Assembly: GCF_900104395.1 (NCBI RefSeq)
Contig: NZ_FMXX01000005.1
Strand: one strand, 5' to 3'
DNA: 64,000 nucleotides
Origin: Fusobacterium_C necrophorum
Lineage (GTDB): Bacteria > Fusobacteriota > Fusobacteriia > Fusobacteriales > Fusobacteriaceae
Shown one piece after another: positions 26,749-35,577 of this stretch. A model generated the notes under the pieces. That model saw only the letters and a list, made by a program, of their open reading frames with translations, ran no database searches and had not been told where the DNA came from. Numbering within the stretch: position 1 is the stretch's first letter; each line of letters begins with the position of its first letter. A program made the translations under genes and the position numbers.

Positions 26749-27383
26749 ATTACAGAATTATTTTAGTTCATGACTTTGGAAAAACATATCGAGATATGGA
26801 AAAACTGGAGGAAAATCTATTCTCTATGGGATACATTGTAGAAAATTTGAACTTTCCTCTGACTTTCACCGATTTACAATCTTCAAAAGAAATTCTTTGG
26901 CAGAAAATTCATAGTCTCAAGGAAAGCGGTCTTACGGAACGAGATGAAATTGTACTGATTGGTTTCGGCTTTGGAGGCATTTTAATTCGAGAATGCCTAC
27001 ACAAGAAAGAATTCCTACAAAATATAGATACCATACTCTTAATTTCAAGCCCTTGGAACAATTCTACCCTATATCGAAGATTGAAAAGAATGTTTCCTTT
27101 TCTCCCTTTCTTTTTCAAACCTCTGCGAGCTTTCTCTCAGGAGAGTCTTCCTCTCCCTCGAAAACTGAAAGTAGGTTTGATTATCGGAACGGAATACTAT
27201 AATCTGTTCGGTCATTTTTTGGAAGAGTACAACGACGGCTATGTCACCAAAAAAGATTGTCTTATCGCCGGAGCGCAGGACGTCATCTATCTCCCTATCT
27301 GTCATCGTGAAATCCACAAAAAAATAGGAACTGCAAAATACATTAGCAATTTTATCAGTAAGGGGAAATTTAGACTTCATTAA
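26745..27383 (+). CDS. Alpha/beta-hydrolase-fold protein lacking the nucleophile serine
   Basis: Protein of 212 aa that overlaps rqcH by 4 bp (ATGA). The start RIILVHDFGKT fits strand 3 of an alpha/beta hydrolase and the region IVLIGFGFGGILIREC is where the nucleophile elbow should be, but it reads GFGFGG, with Phe in place of the catalytic Ser. A later GLIIGTEY and PICHRE could supply the other strands and a His. It may be a non-catalytic member or use another chemistry. Function unknown. Confidence 0.7.
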   Translation: MNYRIILVHDFGKTYRDMEKLEENLFSMGYIVENLNFPLTFTDLQSSKEILWQKIHSLKESGLTERDEIVLIGFGFGGILIRECLHKKEFLQNIDTILLISSPWNNSTLYRRLKRMFPFLPFFFKPLRAFSQESLPLPRKLKVGLIIGTEYYNLFGHFLEEYNDGYVTKKDCLIAGAQDVIYLPICHREIHKKIGTAKYISNFISKGKFRLH

Positions 27384-27390
27384 AACACAA

Positions 27391-27420
27391 GAAAAAAAGA
27401 CTGGAAATCCAGTCTTTTTT
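27391..27420. terminator. Bidirectional terminator between the rqcH and cvfB units
   Basis: Perfect hairpin AGACTGG-AAAT-CCAGTCT (27398-27415) flanked by seven A on the left and six T on the right, so it can end transcription from both sides. It lies 8 bp after the plus-strand hydrolase gene and 14 bp after the minus-strand cvfB gene. Confidence 0.9.
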
Positions 27421-27433
27421 CTCTATTTCTCCC

Positions 27434-28291
27434 TTATTTCTTCAAAGAAAAATACCCATCCTCTTTTTTCTCGATCAAGCCTTGTTTCAAAAGTTGCCCT
27501 ATTGCTCGCTTAAAAGCTTTTTTACTCATGGAAAAATAATCTTTGATGTCTTCGGGAGAACTATTATCATTGAATCGAAAATGTTCTTTCAAAATTCGCA
27601 TTTTTTGTAAAATCACTTCCGCATCTCTGGAAATTTGCTCAGATAAAATCACTCTTGGACTTAGATCCAACTTTCCGTCTTCTCGAACTCGAATCACACG
27701 TAAATCCAACTCTTCTCCCACTTCAAAGATTTCAAAACATTCACTTTTCGGAATTAAACCGAAATATCTGTCCTCCACAGCCACAAACACCCCGACTTCA
27801 TCATTGACCCGATAGACCGTTCCTCTGACAAGGTCATTTTTATGAAAATCATGGCTTGGCAGTAAAAAATTATAAATTTTCATGGTAGCGGATAATCTTC
27901 CCTTGCTGTCCTCATAAATTCCTACCAAATATTTTTTTCCAATTTCCGCCCTGACCTCTTGCTGACTTAATGGAAGCAATAAATCTTTTGTCAGTCCCCA
28001 ATCCAAAAAAGCTCCCAATCTCGGATTGCTGTCGACCACCTCCAACTTTGCCAAAGTTCCTACTAAGGCCTCCGTCTTTCGAAACGTAGCTATCAATCGA
28101 TCTTCAGAATCTCGGTAAATCAAGACTTCAACTTCTTCTCCCTCTTCCAACTCCCGTTCTTCGAACTCATTCTTCGGCAACAATATTTCAATTCTTTCCT
28201 CTTCCTCTTCGATATTGACAGGAACCAAATATGCTCCCACACCGGCAAAATGATCCACTCTCATACTCTGTCGTTTTCCTACTTTTATCAT
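27434..28291 (-). CDS. cvfB: CvfB-family S1 RNA-binding protein
   Basis: Cytoplasmic protein of 285 aa with the CvfB/YitL organisation: S1-like repeats (residues 1-65, 70-140, 145-210, with GAFLDWGL and GVFVAVEDRYFGLIPKSE) and a C-terminal winged helix (about 225-285, ending KEDGYFSL). Family members bind RNA and influence virulence-factor expression in staphylococci; the RNA targets here are unknown. It is the last gene of the operon led by an ABC importer, 12 bp after the DUF1904 gene. Confidence 0.88.
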   Translation of the reverse strand: MIKVGKRQSMRVDHFAGVGAYLVPVNIEEEEERIEILLPKNEFEERELEEGEEVEVLIYRDSEDRLIATFRKTEALVGTLAKLEVVDSNPRLGAFLDWGLTKDLLLPLSQQEVRAEIGKKYLVGIYEDSKGRLSATMKIYNFLLPSHDFHKNDLVRGTVYRVNDEVGVFVAVEDRYFGLIPKSECFEIFEVGEELDLRVIRVREDGKLDLSPRVILSEQISRDAEVILQKMRILKEHFRFNDNSSPEDIKDYFSMSKKAFKRAIGQLLKQGLIEKKEDGYFSLKK

Positions 28292-28303
28292 CTTCTCTCC
28301 TTC

Positions 28304-28633
28304 TTAAAAAAACTCTCCATTATCACAATAATTTTCTCCCAACAAAGGGAAAAAGATAATACAACTATCTCGGTTCCCATTTATTTCTTTGATTTTTCTC
28401 GTCAAAAATTCAGCTACTTTTTCCTTCACTTCCTTTCCGCGTTCAAACCAGTATAATTCAACAAAACTATAACCTTCCTGTGTCTTTCCGTCAAAAATAT
28501 ATTCCGTGTCCACATGTTCTATGGTAAACCAAGTTCTGTCACATCGGATAATTTCCGTCAATCCGTCAATGATTTCTTTGGATTTTTCCATCAATTTCTT
28601 CTTTTCCAAACCTCGTACTTTTAAGTGCGGCAT
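28304..28633 (-). CDS. DUF1904 (tautomerase-like) protein
   Basis: Protein of 109 aa beginning MPHLKVRG, matching the DUF1904 family, a tautomerase-like small fold. Pro after Met could be the N-terminal proline typical of tautomerases, but catalysis is unproven for DUF1904. A GGAGGA ribosome site precedes the ATG. It overlaps the ABC ATPase gene by 13 bp. Function unknown. Confidence 0.78.
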   Translation of the reverse strand: MPHLKVRGLEKKKLMEKSKEIIDGLTEIIRCDRTWFTIEHVDTEYIFDGKTQEGYSFVELYWFERGKEVKEKVAEFLTRKIKEINGNRDSCIIFFPLLGENYCDNGEFF

Positions 28634-29262
28634 AATCTATCCTCCAATATTTTCTTTGTTTTTTTCTTCTCTTTATTTTCATAGCATTCCAAGTATTGTA
28701 TCCTTTTTTCTTGTGGAAACACAAAAATTTTTTCCGCCAGACGAAGCATGATTTCCACTCTGTGAGTGACAAGGAAAATGGTTCTTCTCTTCTTTTTCTG
28801 TTCTCGCTCTATATACTCCAAAATCGTTTCTTGCAAGGCAAGATCTAAAAACTCGAAGGCTTCGTCCAACAATAAATACTCTCCCTGATAGAAAAAAGCT
28901 CTCGCCAGAGCCGCTCTTTTTCGAAGACCTCCACTTAATTCCGTCGGAAATTTTAAAAGATGTTCTTCCAATTTAAAAAGAGACAAAATTTCTTCTTGCT
29001 CCCGTTTTTCCAATCCCGTTCCCACAAGTTTTATATTTTCCTCTACAGTCAACCAATCAATCAGCACTTCATTTTGAAAAATATAGGAAAACTTTTTTCC
29101 TTCCGCTTCCAAACGTCGTGCAATTTCTTTGAGCAAACTTGTCTTTCCACAGCCGGAGCAACCCCAAAATCCAATCTGTTCCCCCTCTTGCCAATCCAGT
29201 TGCAAATTCTCAAAAATCGTCTCTTCTCCATACTTACAATGAAGATCTGTCCAATGATTCAT
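28621..29262 (-). CDS. ABC importer ATPase, NitT/TauT type
   Basis: ATPase of 213 aa. ATG 29262 is preferred over TTG 29274 because GGAG lies 6 nt upstream. Walker A is GCSGCGKTSLL, the signature LSGGLRKRAALARAF and Walker B YLLLDEAFEFLD. The usual Pro after Asp-Glu is Ala here (DEAF), a small deviation. It overlaps the permease gene by 29 bp. It powers the importer made with the permease and binding protein upstream. Confidence 0.9.
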   Translation of the reverse strand: MNHWTDLHCKYGEETIFENLQLDWQEGEQIGFWGCSGCGKTSLLKEIARRLEAEGKKFSYIFQNEVLIDWLTVEENIKLVGTGLEKREQEEILSLFKLEEHLLKFPTELSGGLRKRAALARAFFYQGEYLLLDEAFEFLDLALQETILEYIEREQKKKRRTIFLVTHRVEIMLRLAEKIFVFPQEKRIQYLECYENKEKKKTKKILEDRLCRT

Positions 29263-29983
29263 ATCCCACTCCAAAACGCTTTAACAGCAGCAACATGAAA
29301 AAATGTAATACCAATAAAACAAAACACCAAGCAAATACTGTAGAAAGATTCAAATACATCTTTTGTGTAAAAATCTCTCCTCCCACAGAAGTTTCTTCCT
29401 GTGCCAACAATTCTCCCGCTATCGTTACTTTAAAACATAAGCCCAGTATACCCTCCAAATTTTTATACATTTCCCGAAATATTTTGGGAAGATAGACCTT
29501 TCGAAACCGTTTCCAATAGGAGATTCTGTAAAAACGAAGAAACAGGGATATATCCTGTTCAAAACTTTCCAAACTTTTCAAAGCCTGTTCATACATCAAA
29601 GGCAGAACCACACAGGCTTGAATAACAAAGGGCAGCCAGGTAAGCGGAACAAAAACCAGCAACAAAACAATTAAAACGACACTTGGTAAAATGCGACATA
29701 CTCCAAAAAAAGCAATCCACAAAATTTCCATCTCTCGTTTCCAAAAAGTCAAAAGAGCTAAGACAACAGAAAGAGAACAACAAAGTCCAAAGCCTACAGC
29801 AACTCTTAGAATTGTCAATCCTAATGTTTTCCAAAAGAAAGCAGTCTGCAACAACAGGATCCCGTCTGTTACGACCATTTCCAAACTTGGAAAAAAGACC
29901 CTTTCTCCTTTCCAAATACTGTAACCCTCCCAGAGACAAATCCAAAGGAAAAAAGACAATAGAACATTTCTTTTAGTCTGCAT
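29234..29983 (-). CDS. ABC importer permease, NitT/TauT type
   Basis: Inner-membrane protein of 249 aa with about six membrane segments and a BPD-type permease core. The cytoplasmic coupling loop (EQALKSLESFEQD, about residue 150) is in the expected place. Homology points to the sulfonate, nitrate, taurine or thiamine-precursor group of importers. It overlaps the binding-protein gene by 11 bp and the ATPase gene by 29 bp. Confidence 0.88.
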   Translation of the reverse strand: MQTKRNVLLSFFLWICLWEGYSIWKGERVFFPSLEMVVTDGILLLQTAFFWKTLGLTILRVAVGFGLCCSLSVVLALLTFWKREMEILWIAFFGVCRILPSVVLIVLLLVFVPLTWLPFVIQACVVLPLMYEQALKSLESFEQDISLFLRFYRISYWKRFRKVYLPKIFREMYKNLEGILGLCFKVTIAGELLAQEETSVGGEIFTQKMYLNLSTVFAWCFVLLVLHFFMLLLLKRFGVGYESLDRSSL

Positions 29984-30905
29984 AAATACTGTCCTCAGGA
30001 AGCCGCCCTCCTATCGTTTTGGGATTTTCCTGCATCAAAATTTTATAATACTGCTCGAAATTTTCCTTCTGTTGAACACTAGAAATACCTGTCCACTGAA
30101 TTCCGGCCCTCTTCAACAATTGAGTCAGAGCTTCCTCGGAAAAAGGAAAACCGTATTTTGCAAGAACTTCCCGTCTTCGAGGACTGCTATACAGGAAATT
30201 TACACTTGACTGTAAGGACATCTCCAATTCTTTCAAAAATTCATCCTTTCCCAACAATTCTTTTTTCAGTACAAGCACTGCCTGCGGAAAGCCGCTTGTT
30301 TCCGGAAATTGTTTTTTCCATTCTTCCGCCATAGAAAATAAGATCTTAATCTCTTTATTTTTTAACATCGCCTGTGTTATCATCGGTTCCGTCAAGAAAA
30401 CAAAACTGTTTTTATCTTTCAAATGCATTTGTAAAGCCTCAATAGGAGAAGACAGATATTGAATATCCACTTCCTTTTCCAGCTGATTTCGTTTTAAAAT
30501 CGTTTTTAACACAATATCGGGAGTCAATCCTTTTGCAAAGGCATAGATTTTTTTCCCTTTCAGCTCCTTAAGCTCCGAAAGAGGATTTTGACCCAAAATG
30601 TAAAAAGAAGAAGAAGTTAAAGTCCCTAAAATTTTATATTCTCCTTGCTTCTGATAGAGTTGAGCTGCTAAATTGGATGGAATCACTGCAATATCCGGAC
30701 TGCCTTTCATCATTTCCACCATCATACTGTCATTGGCTTTGGGCAACAGATAATGAAGACTTGCTCCGTCTATCTCCTTTGTTTCCTCCATCATAGAAGC
30801 CAATGCTATGGTAGGCAAGCCATTCGGAATTAACATTTTATATTCTTTGGCAAAAGAAAACATAGAAATCAAACATAATAAAATTCCCATTGCAAATTTT
30901 TTCAT
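29973..30905 (-). CDS. ABC importer periplasmic binding protein, SsuA/NMT1-like
   Basis: Protein of 310 aa. The ATG at 30905 is chosen because it begins a clean signal peptide (MKKFAMGILLCLISMFSFA) and has an AGAGGT ribosome site; the longer open frame upstream crosses the promoter. No lipobox, so it should be soluble in the periplasm. The two-lobed binding fold shows PNGLPTIALASM, MMKGSPDIAVIPSNLA and LKGKKIYAFAKG, as in sulfonate or aromatic-amine binders. The ligand cannot be told. It heads the operon. Confidence 0.85.
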   Translation of the reverse strand: MKKFAMGILLCLISMFSFAKEYKMLIPNGLPTIALASMMEETKEIDGASLHYLLPKANDSMMVEMMKGSPDIAVIPSNLAAQLYQKQGEYKILGTLTSSSFYILGQNPLSELKELKGKKIYAFAKGLTPDIVLKTILKRNQLEKEVDIQYLSSPIEALQMHLKDKNSFVFLTEPMITQAMLKNKEIKILFSMAEEWKKQFPETSGFPQAVLVLKKELLGKDEFLKELEMSLQSSVNFLYSSPRRREVLAKYGFPFSEEALTQLLKRAGIQWTGISSVQQKENFEQYYKILMQENPKTIGGRLPEDSIYAD

Positions 30906-30932
30906 AGTTTTACCTCTTTTCCGTTTTCTTTC

Positions 30933-30941
30933 ATTATAGCA
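30933..30941 (-). promoter_or_regulatory. Extended -10 promoter of the ABC importer operon
   Basis: TGCTATAAT on the minus strand, an extended -10, lies 28 bp upstream of the binding-protein ATG. No strong -35 is visible. It follows the terminator of the DAACS symporter gene. Confidence 0.5.
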
Positions 30942-30985
30942 TATGTTCTGATAAATTTTGACTATATTTTTTCGAAATGAAATAG

Positions 30986-31027
30986 AAAAAGGTATCCACT
31001 CATACTCCATGAAGGTGGATACCTTTT
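30986..31027 (-). terminator. Terminator after the DAACS symporter gene
   Basis: A 13-bp perfect stem (AAAAGGTATCCAC paired with GTGGATACCTTTT), a 15-nt loop and a T-rich tail on the minus strand. It lies 22 bp after the symporter stop. Confidence 0.88.
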
Positions 31028-31048
31028 ATGATCTTGGAAAACGAAAAA

Positions 31049-32230
31049 CTAATTTTCTTTTACTTCCAATTTATTTCCTGCAAACTTATTAACTAAGATA
31101 GCAATCGCTCCGTCTCCGGTTACATTACATGCAGTTCCGAAACTGTCTTGTGTTAAGTATAAGGCAATCATCAAAGAAAGCAATTCTTCATTAAATCCTA
31201 ACATGGATCCTAGAAGTCCCAAAGCCGCCATAACAGCTCCTCCCGGTACTCCCGGTGCCGCAACCATAGTAATTCCCAACATTAAGATGAAACCGAACAT
31301 CGTGATAAATCCATGTGGCATTCCATAAATAATCATCAGAGCCAAAGAACAACTTGTTAGGGTAATCGTACTTCCCGACAAGTGAATCGTTGCACATAGA
31401 GGAATTGCAAAATCCGCTACTCCTTCCGCTACTCCGTTTTTCTTAGTTTGTCTTAAGGTTACCGGAATGGTTGCTGCAGAAGATTGAGTTCCAATCGCTG
31501 TCAAGTATGCCGGTATCATATTTCGAATCAATCGAATCGGATTTCCTCCTGCAAGAGTTCCCGCAAGGGTGTATTGGAATAAAATAATAATGACATGAAG
31601 AATAATGATGATAATAAATACCTTTACGAATACGGACATAATCGCTGCCGTCTTTCCTTCATAGGTCATATTGGCAAAAATTCCGCAAATATGCAAAGGT
31701 AAGAAAGGAATCACAATATTGGAGATTACCTTTTCCACGATAGCTTGGAATTCTTGCATTCCCTTTTTCAATACTTCAGAGTTGATCACGGCTGCCCCGA
31801 TTCCTAAAGTAAACGCAATCAATAAGGCTGTCATAACTCCCATAATAGGCGGCATATCTACAGTGAATAATGGAGATAGAGAACGTGCATTTGCTTCCGC
31901 AGCCTTAATCATTTCCGCAGCATCTTCCAAATGAAGCTGTTTAAAAACCGTAGTATCCACAAAATAAGCAAAGGTTCCTGAAATTACCGTCGAAATATAC
32001 GCAATAGCTACCGTAATTCCCAATAATTTTCCCGCATCCTTTCCTAAATCTGCAATACCTGCCGCTACAAATCCTACGATAATTAGAGGGATGACAAAAC
32101 CTAAGAAATTTCCAAAAATACTATTGAAGGTTCCCAGTAATTGAATGACAATCTCAATCCCTGACATTCCCAATAAAATACCTACCACTAATCCTATGAT
32201 AAGTCTTGGTAGCAAACCAATCTTTTTCAT
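31049..32230 (-). CDS. Dicarboxylate/amino acid:cation symporter (DAACS)
   Basis: Inner-membrane protein of 393 aa. ATG 32230 is chosen because GGAGG lies 7 nt upstream; an in-frame start six codons earlier lacks one. The family hallmarks are the serine-rich hairpin QSSAATIPVTLRQTKKNG (about 255-272) and the later helical repeat with GDGAIAILVNKFAG at the C-terminus. Members import glutamate, aspartate, serine/threonine or C4-dicarboxylates with Na+ or H+. An amino acid substrate would suit fusobacterial metabolism. It is a single-gene unit with its own promoter and terminator. Confidence 0.9.
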   Translation of the reverse strand: MKKIGLLPRLIIGLVVGILLGMSGIEIVIQLLGTFNSIFGNFLGFVIPLIIVGFVAAGIADLGKDAGKLLGITVAIAYISTVISGTFAYFVDTTVFKQLHLEDAAEMIKAAEANARSLSPLFTVDMPPIMGVMTALLIAFTLGIGAAVINSEVLKKGMQEFQAIVEKVISNIVIPFLPLHICGIFANMTYEGKTAAIMSVFVKVFIIIIILHVIIILFQYTLAGTLAGGNPIRLIRNMIPAYLTAIGTQSSAATIPVTLRQTKKNGVAEGVADFAIPLCATIHLSGSTITLTSCSLALMIIYGMPHGFITMFGFILMLGITMVAAPGVPGGAVMAALGLLGSMLGFNEELLSLMIALYLTQDSFGTACNVTGDGAIAILVNKFAGNKLEVKEN

Positions 32231-32271
32231 AATATTACCTCCTAACAATCAATTTAAATACTATAAAAATT

Positions 32272-32299
32272 ATTATATCACATTTCTCCAAAAATTCAA
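32272..32299 (-). promoter_or_regulatory. Promoter of the DAACS symporter gene
   Basis: On the minus strand TTGAAT (32299-32294), 16-bp spacer, TATAAT (32277-32272) with extended TGA. It lies 41 bp upstream of the ATG at 32230. Confidence 0.6.
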
Positions 32300-32395
32300 C
32301 TTTTTTTATTATTTTTGTATTATTTGTACAAAAAAAGTGATATTTTTTTATTTTTTTACAATTTCTTTATTTTCTATCTTTTTCTTCCCGGTCTG

Positions 32396-32404
32396 TGATA
32401 CAAT
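32396..32404 (+). promoter_or_regulatory. Possible extended -10 promoter of hflX
   Basis: TGATACAAT resembles an extended -10 and sits 32 bp before the hflX ATG. The upstream 32300-32390 is T-rich and no clear -35 is seen, so this is a modest call. Confidence 0.4.
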
Positions 32405-32436
32405 AAGGAGATAAGAGAATAACATGGAGGAAAACT

Positions 32437-34221
32437 ATGATTTATGGAAATACCGAAGGAATTAAAGATTTTACCTTACAACAATTGGAAAAATTATATG
32501 AAATAAAATTGAATAAAGGACAACTTATTTCGGAAGAAATTGCCATGTTCTTATCCGATATCAGTACGAAGCTCAATAAGGAGATCAATCTATGTATCGA
32601 CAGAAACGGAAACATTACGGAAATTTCGATTGGGGACAGCAGCACTGTCACTCTCCCTTTCATTCCCGTCTATGAAAAAAAATTATCCGGAAAAAGAATC
32701 GTCCACACTCATCCGAATGGAAATCCCAAATTGTCAAGTGTTGATATTTCAGCTCTTTTAAAATTAAAATTGGATGCCATTCTTGCCATCGGTTGCACGG
32801 AAGAAACAATGACCGGAGCAGGATTGGCTCTTTGTTGCTTAGAAGGAGAGTCGCTTCACTATGAAGAACATCTCTATTCTTCTATCCAAGAATTGGAAGC
32901 CTTCCCCTTCCTTGAAACCGTTCAAAAAGTGGAAACGGATTTACGGCGAAGAAATATCGTGGAAGATGACAAAGAATATGCTATTTTGGTGGGAATCGAT
33001 TCCAAAGCCAGTTTGGAAGAATTGGAAGAGCTTGCCCATGCTTGTAATATTGAAGTACTGGGTCAATTTTTTCAAAATCGTTCCAAAGCTGACAAAGTTT
33101 TGTTTCTAGGAGCGGGAAAAGCAAAGGAACTCTCCCTTTTTCGACAGATAAAACGAGCCAATTTAATTATCGCAGATGAAGAGCTAAGTGGTCTACAAGT
33201 CAAAAATCTGGAAGAAGTCACAGGATGCAAAGTCATTGATCGAACCACTTTAATTCTTGAAATTTTTGCAAGGCGTGCAAGATCTCGAGAAGCAAAAATT
33301 CAGGTGGAGTTGGCACAACTGAAATATCGTAGCAACCGTTTGATCGGATACGGAGTTACAATGTCGAGACTCGGAGGTGGAGTGGGAAGCAAAGGTCCCG
33401 GAGAAAAGAAGTTGGAAATTGATCGGAGACGAATTCGTGAAAATATTTCTTTTCTGAAAAAGGAATTGGAAAATATCAAAAAAACTCGTTCTCTTCAAAG
33501 AGAAAAGAGAGAACATTCCAATATTCCGAAACTTGCTCTTGTTGGATATACCAATGTCGGAAAGTCCACCCTGCGAAATCTTCTGGCTGCAAACTATACT
33601 CCCAACTCTCACGGAAAAGAAGGCGTTTTCGCGGAAAATATGTTATTTGCAACCCTGGATACCACTACAAGAACAATTCTTTTAGACGACAACACTTTAC
33701 TTTCCTTGACGGACACCGTCGGGTTTATTCGAAAATTACCGCATGATTTAATCGAAGCCTTCAAATCTACTTTAGAAGAAGTCATTTTTTCAGATCTTAT
33801 CTTACATGTCGTAGACGCTTCTTCCGAAGAGGCACTTTCTCAAATGGAAGCTGTCCATCAGGTCCTATCGGAATTAAACTGTCAGGACAAAAAGAATATT
33901 TTGGTTTTGAATAAATGTGACATGGCGACACCGGAGCAAATTCAGGCAATCCGCGAACAATATCCCGACATCACAGCGGTGGAAATCAGTGCGAAAGAAC
34001 ATAAAAATATAGAACTTCTTCTGGAAGAAATTAAAAAAGAATTACCGCAAAATACAAAAACATGCAGTTATTTGATTCCCTACCATGATAGTTCCATCGT
34101 GGCGTATCTTCATAAGACAGCAAAGATTCAAGAAGAAACATATGAAGCGGAAGGGACTTTTATCAAGGCGGTTGTCAACATCGAAACGGAAAATCGTTGT
34201 AAAAAATACGAAATAGAATGA
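32437..34221 (+). CDS. hflX: GTPase HflX with JAMM-like N-terminal domain
   Basis: Ribosome-splitting GTPase of 594 aa, about 170-190 residues longer at the N-terminus than E. coli HflX. Residues 1-190 form an extra domain whose HTHPNGNPKLSSVD (90-103) exactly fits the JAMM pattern HxHx7SxxD, with Glu49 as a possible fourth residue. Then the HflX N-domain (about 193-290), the linker helix with GVGSKGPGEKKLEIDRR (about 316-332) and the G domain: G1 GYTNVGKST (about 369-377), G3 DTVGF, G4 NKCD. HflX rescues stalled ribosomes under stress. Clostridial HflX proteins, as I recall, carry a similar extension. Ends overlapping the MATE gene by 4 bp. Confidence 0.93.
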   Translation: MIYGNTEGIKDFTLQQLEKLYEIKLNKGQLISEEIAMFLSDISTKLNKEINLCIDRNGNITEISIGDSSTVTLPFIPVYEKKLSGKRIVHTHPNGNPKLSSVDISALLKLKLDAILAIGCTEETMTGAGLALCCLEGESLHYEEHLYSSIQELEAFPFLETVQKVETDLRRRNIVEDDKEYAILVGIDSKASLEELEELAHACNIEVLGQFFQNRSKADKVLFLGAGKAKELSLFRQIKRANLIIADEELSGLQVKNLEEVTGCKVIDRTTLILEIFARRARSREAKIQVELAQLKYRSNRLIGYGVTMSRLGGGVGSKGPGEKKLEIDRRRIRENISFLKKELENIKKTRSLQREKREHSNIPKLALVGYTNVGKSTLRNLLAANYTPNSHGKEGVFAENMLFATLDTTTRTILLDDNTLLSLTDTVGFIRKLPHDLIEAFKSTLEEVIFSDLILHVVDASSEEALSQMEAVHQVLSELNCQDKKNILVLNKCDMATPEQIQAIREQYPDITAVEISAKEHKNIELLLEEIKKELPQNTKTCSYLIPYHDSSIVAYLHKTAKIQEETYEAEGTFIKAVVNIETENRCKKYEIE

Positions 34222-35567
34222 GGTGCTTTATGATACATTGGAAAATGGTTCGAGAAATTCTCTCCCTGGCTCTTCCTGCTGTGGGAGAAATGACTCTCTA
34301 TATGATGATTTGGATACTGGATACTATGATGGTTGGAAAGTATGGGGGAAAACTTGCTGTTTCTTCTGTAGGATTAAGTACCGAAATCATCTATTCTTTT
34401 TTTAATATTTTAATTGCTATTGGAATCTCGTCTTCCTTAACTTCTTTAATTTCAAGAGCTTTAGGAGCCGAAGATTTCAAAAAAGCGGAAAGAATTGCAA
34501 ATGCGGGATTTAAACTTTCCTTTGCTCTTGCCATTCTCTTTTTTGTTATTTTATTCTTTGTTCCGAAGCAAATTCTGTTATTAGCCGGAGCTACGGAAGA
34601 TATGTTGCCCTTTGCAACGGAATATGCAAAAATATCGGCTTTTTCTTTTTTCTTATTGACTTTCTCTTCCACGAACAACGGAATGTTTCGAGGAGCGAAA
34701 GATACGAAGACTTCTCTTTATGTTGCAGCCCTTATCAATATTGTGAATCTTTCCCTGGATTATGTTCTAATTTTTGGAAAATTCGGTTTTCCGGAATGGG
34801 GAGTACGAGGAGCGGCGATTGCAACGGTTGCGGGAAACGGTGCCGGTTTGCTTTTACAATGGACAAGATTGAAAAAACTTCCCTTTCATCTTCACCTGTT
34901 TTCCGCTTCTAAAAAAGAAGATTTTTGGGAAGTCATTCGTTTGGCAGTTCCTTCCGCCTTGCAGGAAGCCAATTTCAGTCTTTCCAAATTGCTGGGAATT
35001 ACTTTTGTTATGAGCTTGGGAACGGTTGCCTTTGCCGCCAATCAAATTGGAATTGCCATTGAAGCCGTTTCGTTCATGCCGGGTTGGGGAATTGCCATTG
35101 CCAACACTGCCTTGGTCGGACATAGTATTGGAGCAAAAAATGAAAAAAAGGCTCATGATTACACCTTTTATTCCACAGCCATCGCTTCTATTCTCATGGG
35201 AATGATTGCTCTTGTTTTCTTTTGTTTCCCGGAAGAACTCATTCGTCTCTTCATTCAAAAGGAAGAAATCGAAGTGATTGCTGCGGGAGCTCTCTGCTTA
35301 CAAGTCGGAGCCATAGAACAAATTCCCATTGCCTTTGCCATGGTCATCGAGTCCTATTTCAAAGGAACGGGAGATGCAAAAACTCCTTTCTATGTATCTT
35401 TTGTAATGAATTGGTGTATTCGAGTGCCACTAAGCTGGTATCTCATCTACTACTTACAATATCCTATCCATGTTTTCTGGATGATCACAACTTTACAATG
35501 GACTTTGGAAGGGCTTGTCATCTATTATCTTTATCATAGACATGGAAAACATATATTCTTACGGTAA
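34218..35567 (+). CDS. MATE-family multidrug/metabolite efflux transporter
   Basis: Inner-membrane protein of 449 aa with about 12 helices in two similar halves. MATE features include SLALPAVGEMTLYMMIWILDTMMVGKYG at the start of half one (split: SLALPAVGEM, then DTMMVG), and VPSALQEANFSLSKL at the start of half two. MATE proteins exchange Na+ or H+ for cationic compounds. ATG 34218 overlaps the hflX stop; ATG 34230, four codons later behind GAGGTG, is an alternative start. A second MATE gene lies at 55666-57045. Substrate unknown. Confidence 0.9.
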   Translation: MRCFMIHWKMVREILSLALPAVGEMTLYMMIWILDTMMVGKYGGKLAVSSVGLSTEIIYSFFNILIAIGISSSLTSLISRALGAEDFKKAERIANAGFKLSFALAILFFVILFFVPKQILLLAGATEDMLPFATEYAKISAFSFFLLTFSSTNNGMFRGAKDTKTSLYVAALINIVNLSLDYVLIFGKFGFPEWGVRGAAIATVAGNGAGLLLQWTRLKKLPFHLHLFSASKKEDFWEVIRLAVPSALQEANFSLSKLLGITFVMSLGTVAFAANQIGIAIEAVSFMPGWGIAIANTALVGHSIGAKNEKKAHDYTFYSTAIASILMGMIALVFFCFPEELIRLFIQKEEIEVIAAGALCLQVGAIEQIPIAFAMVIESYFKGTGDAKTPFYVSFVMNWCIRVPLSWYLIYYLQYPIHVFWMITTLQWTLEGLVIYYLYHRHGKHIFLR

Positions 35568-35577
35568 AATTGAAAAC

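Noticed and set aside
30906..31010. Upstream 35-codon extension of the ABC binding protein
   Set aside because: It runs through the promoter and terminator hairpin and would mask the signal peptide.
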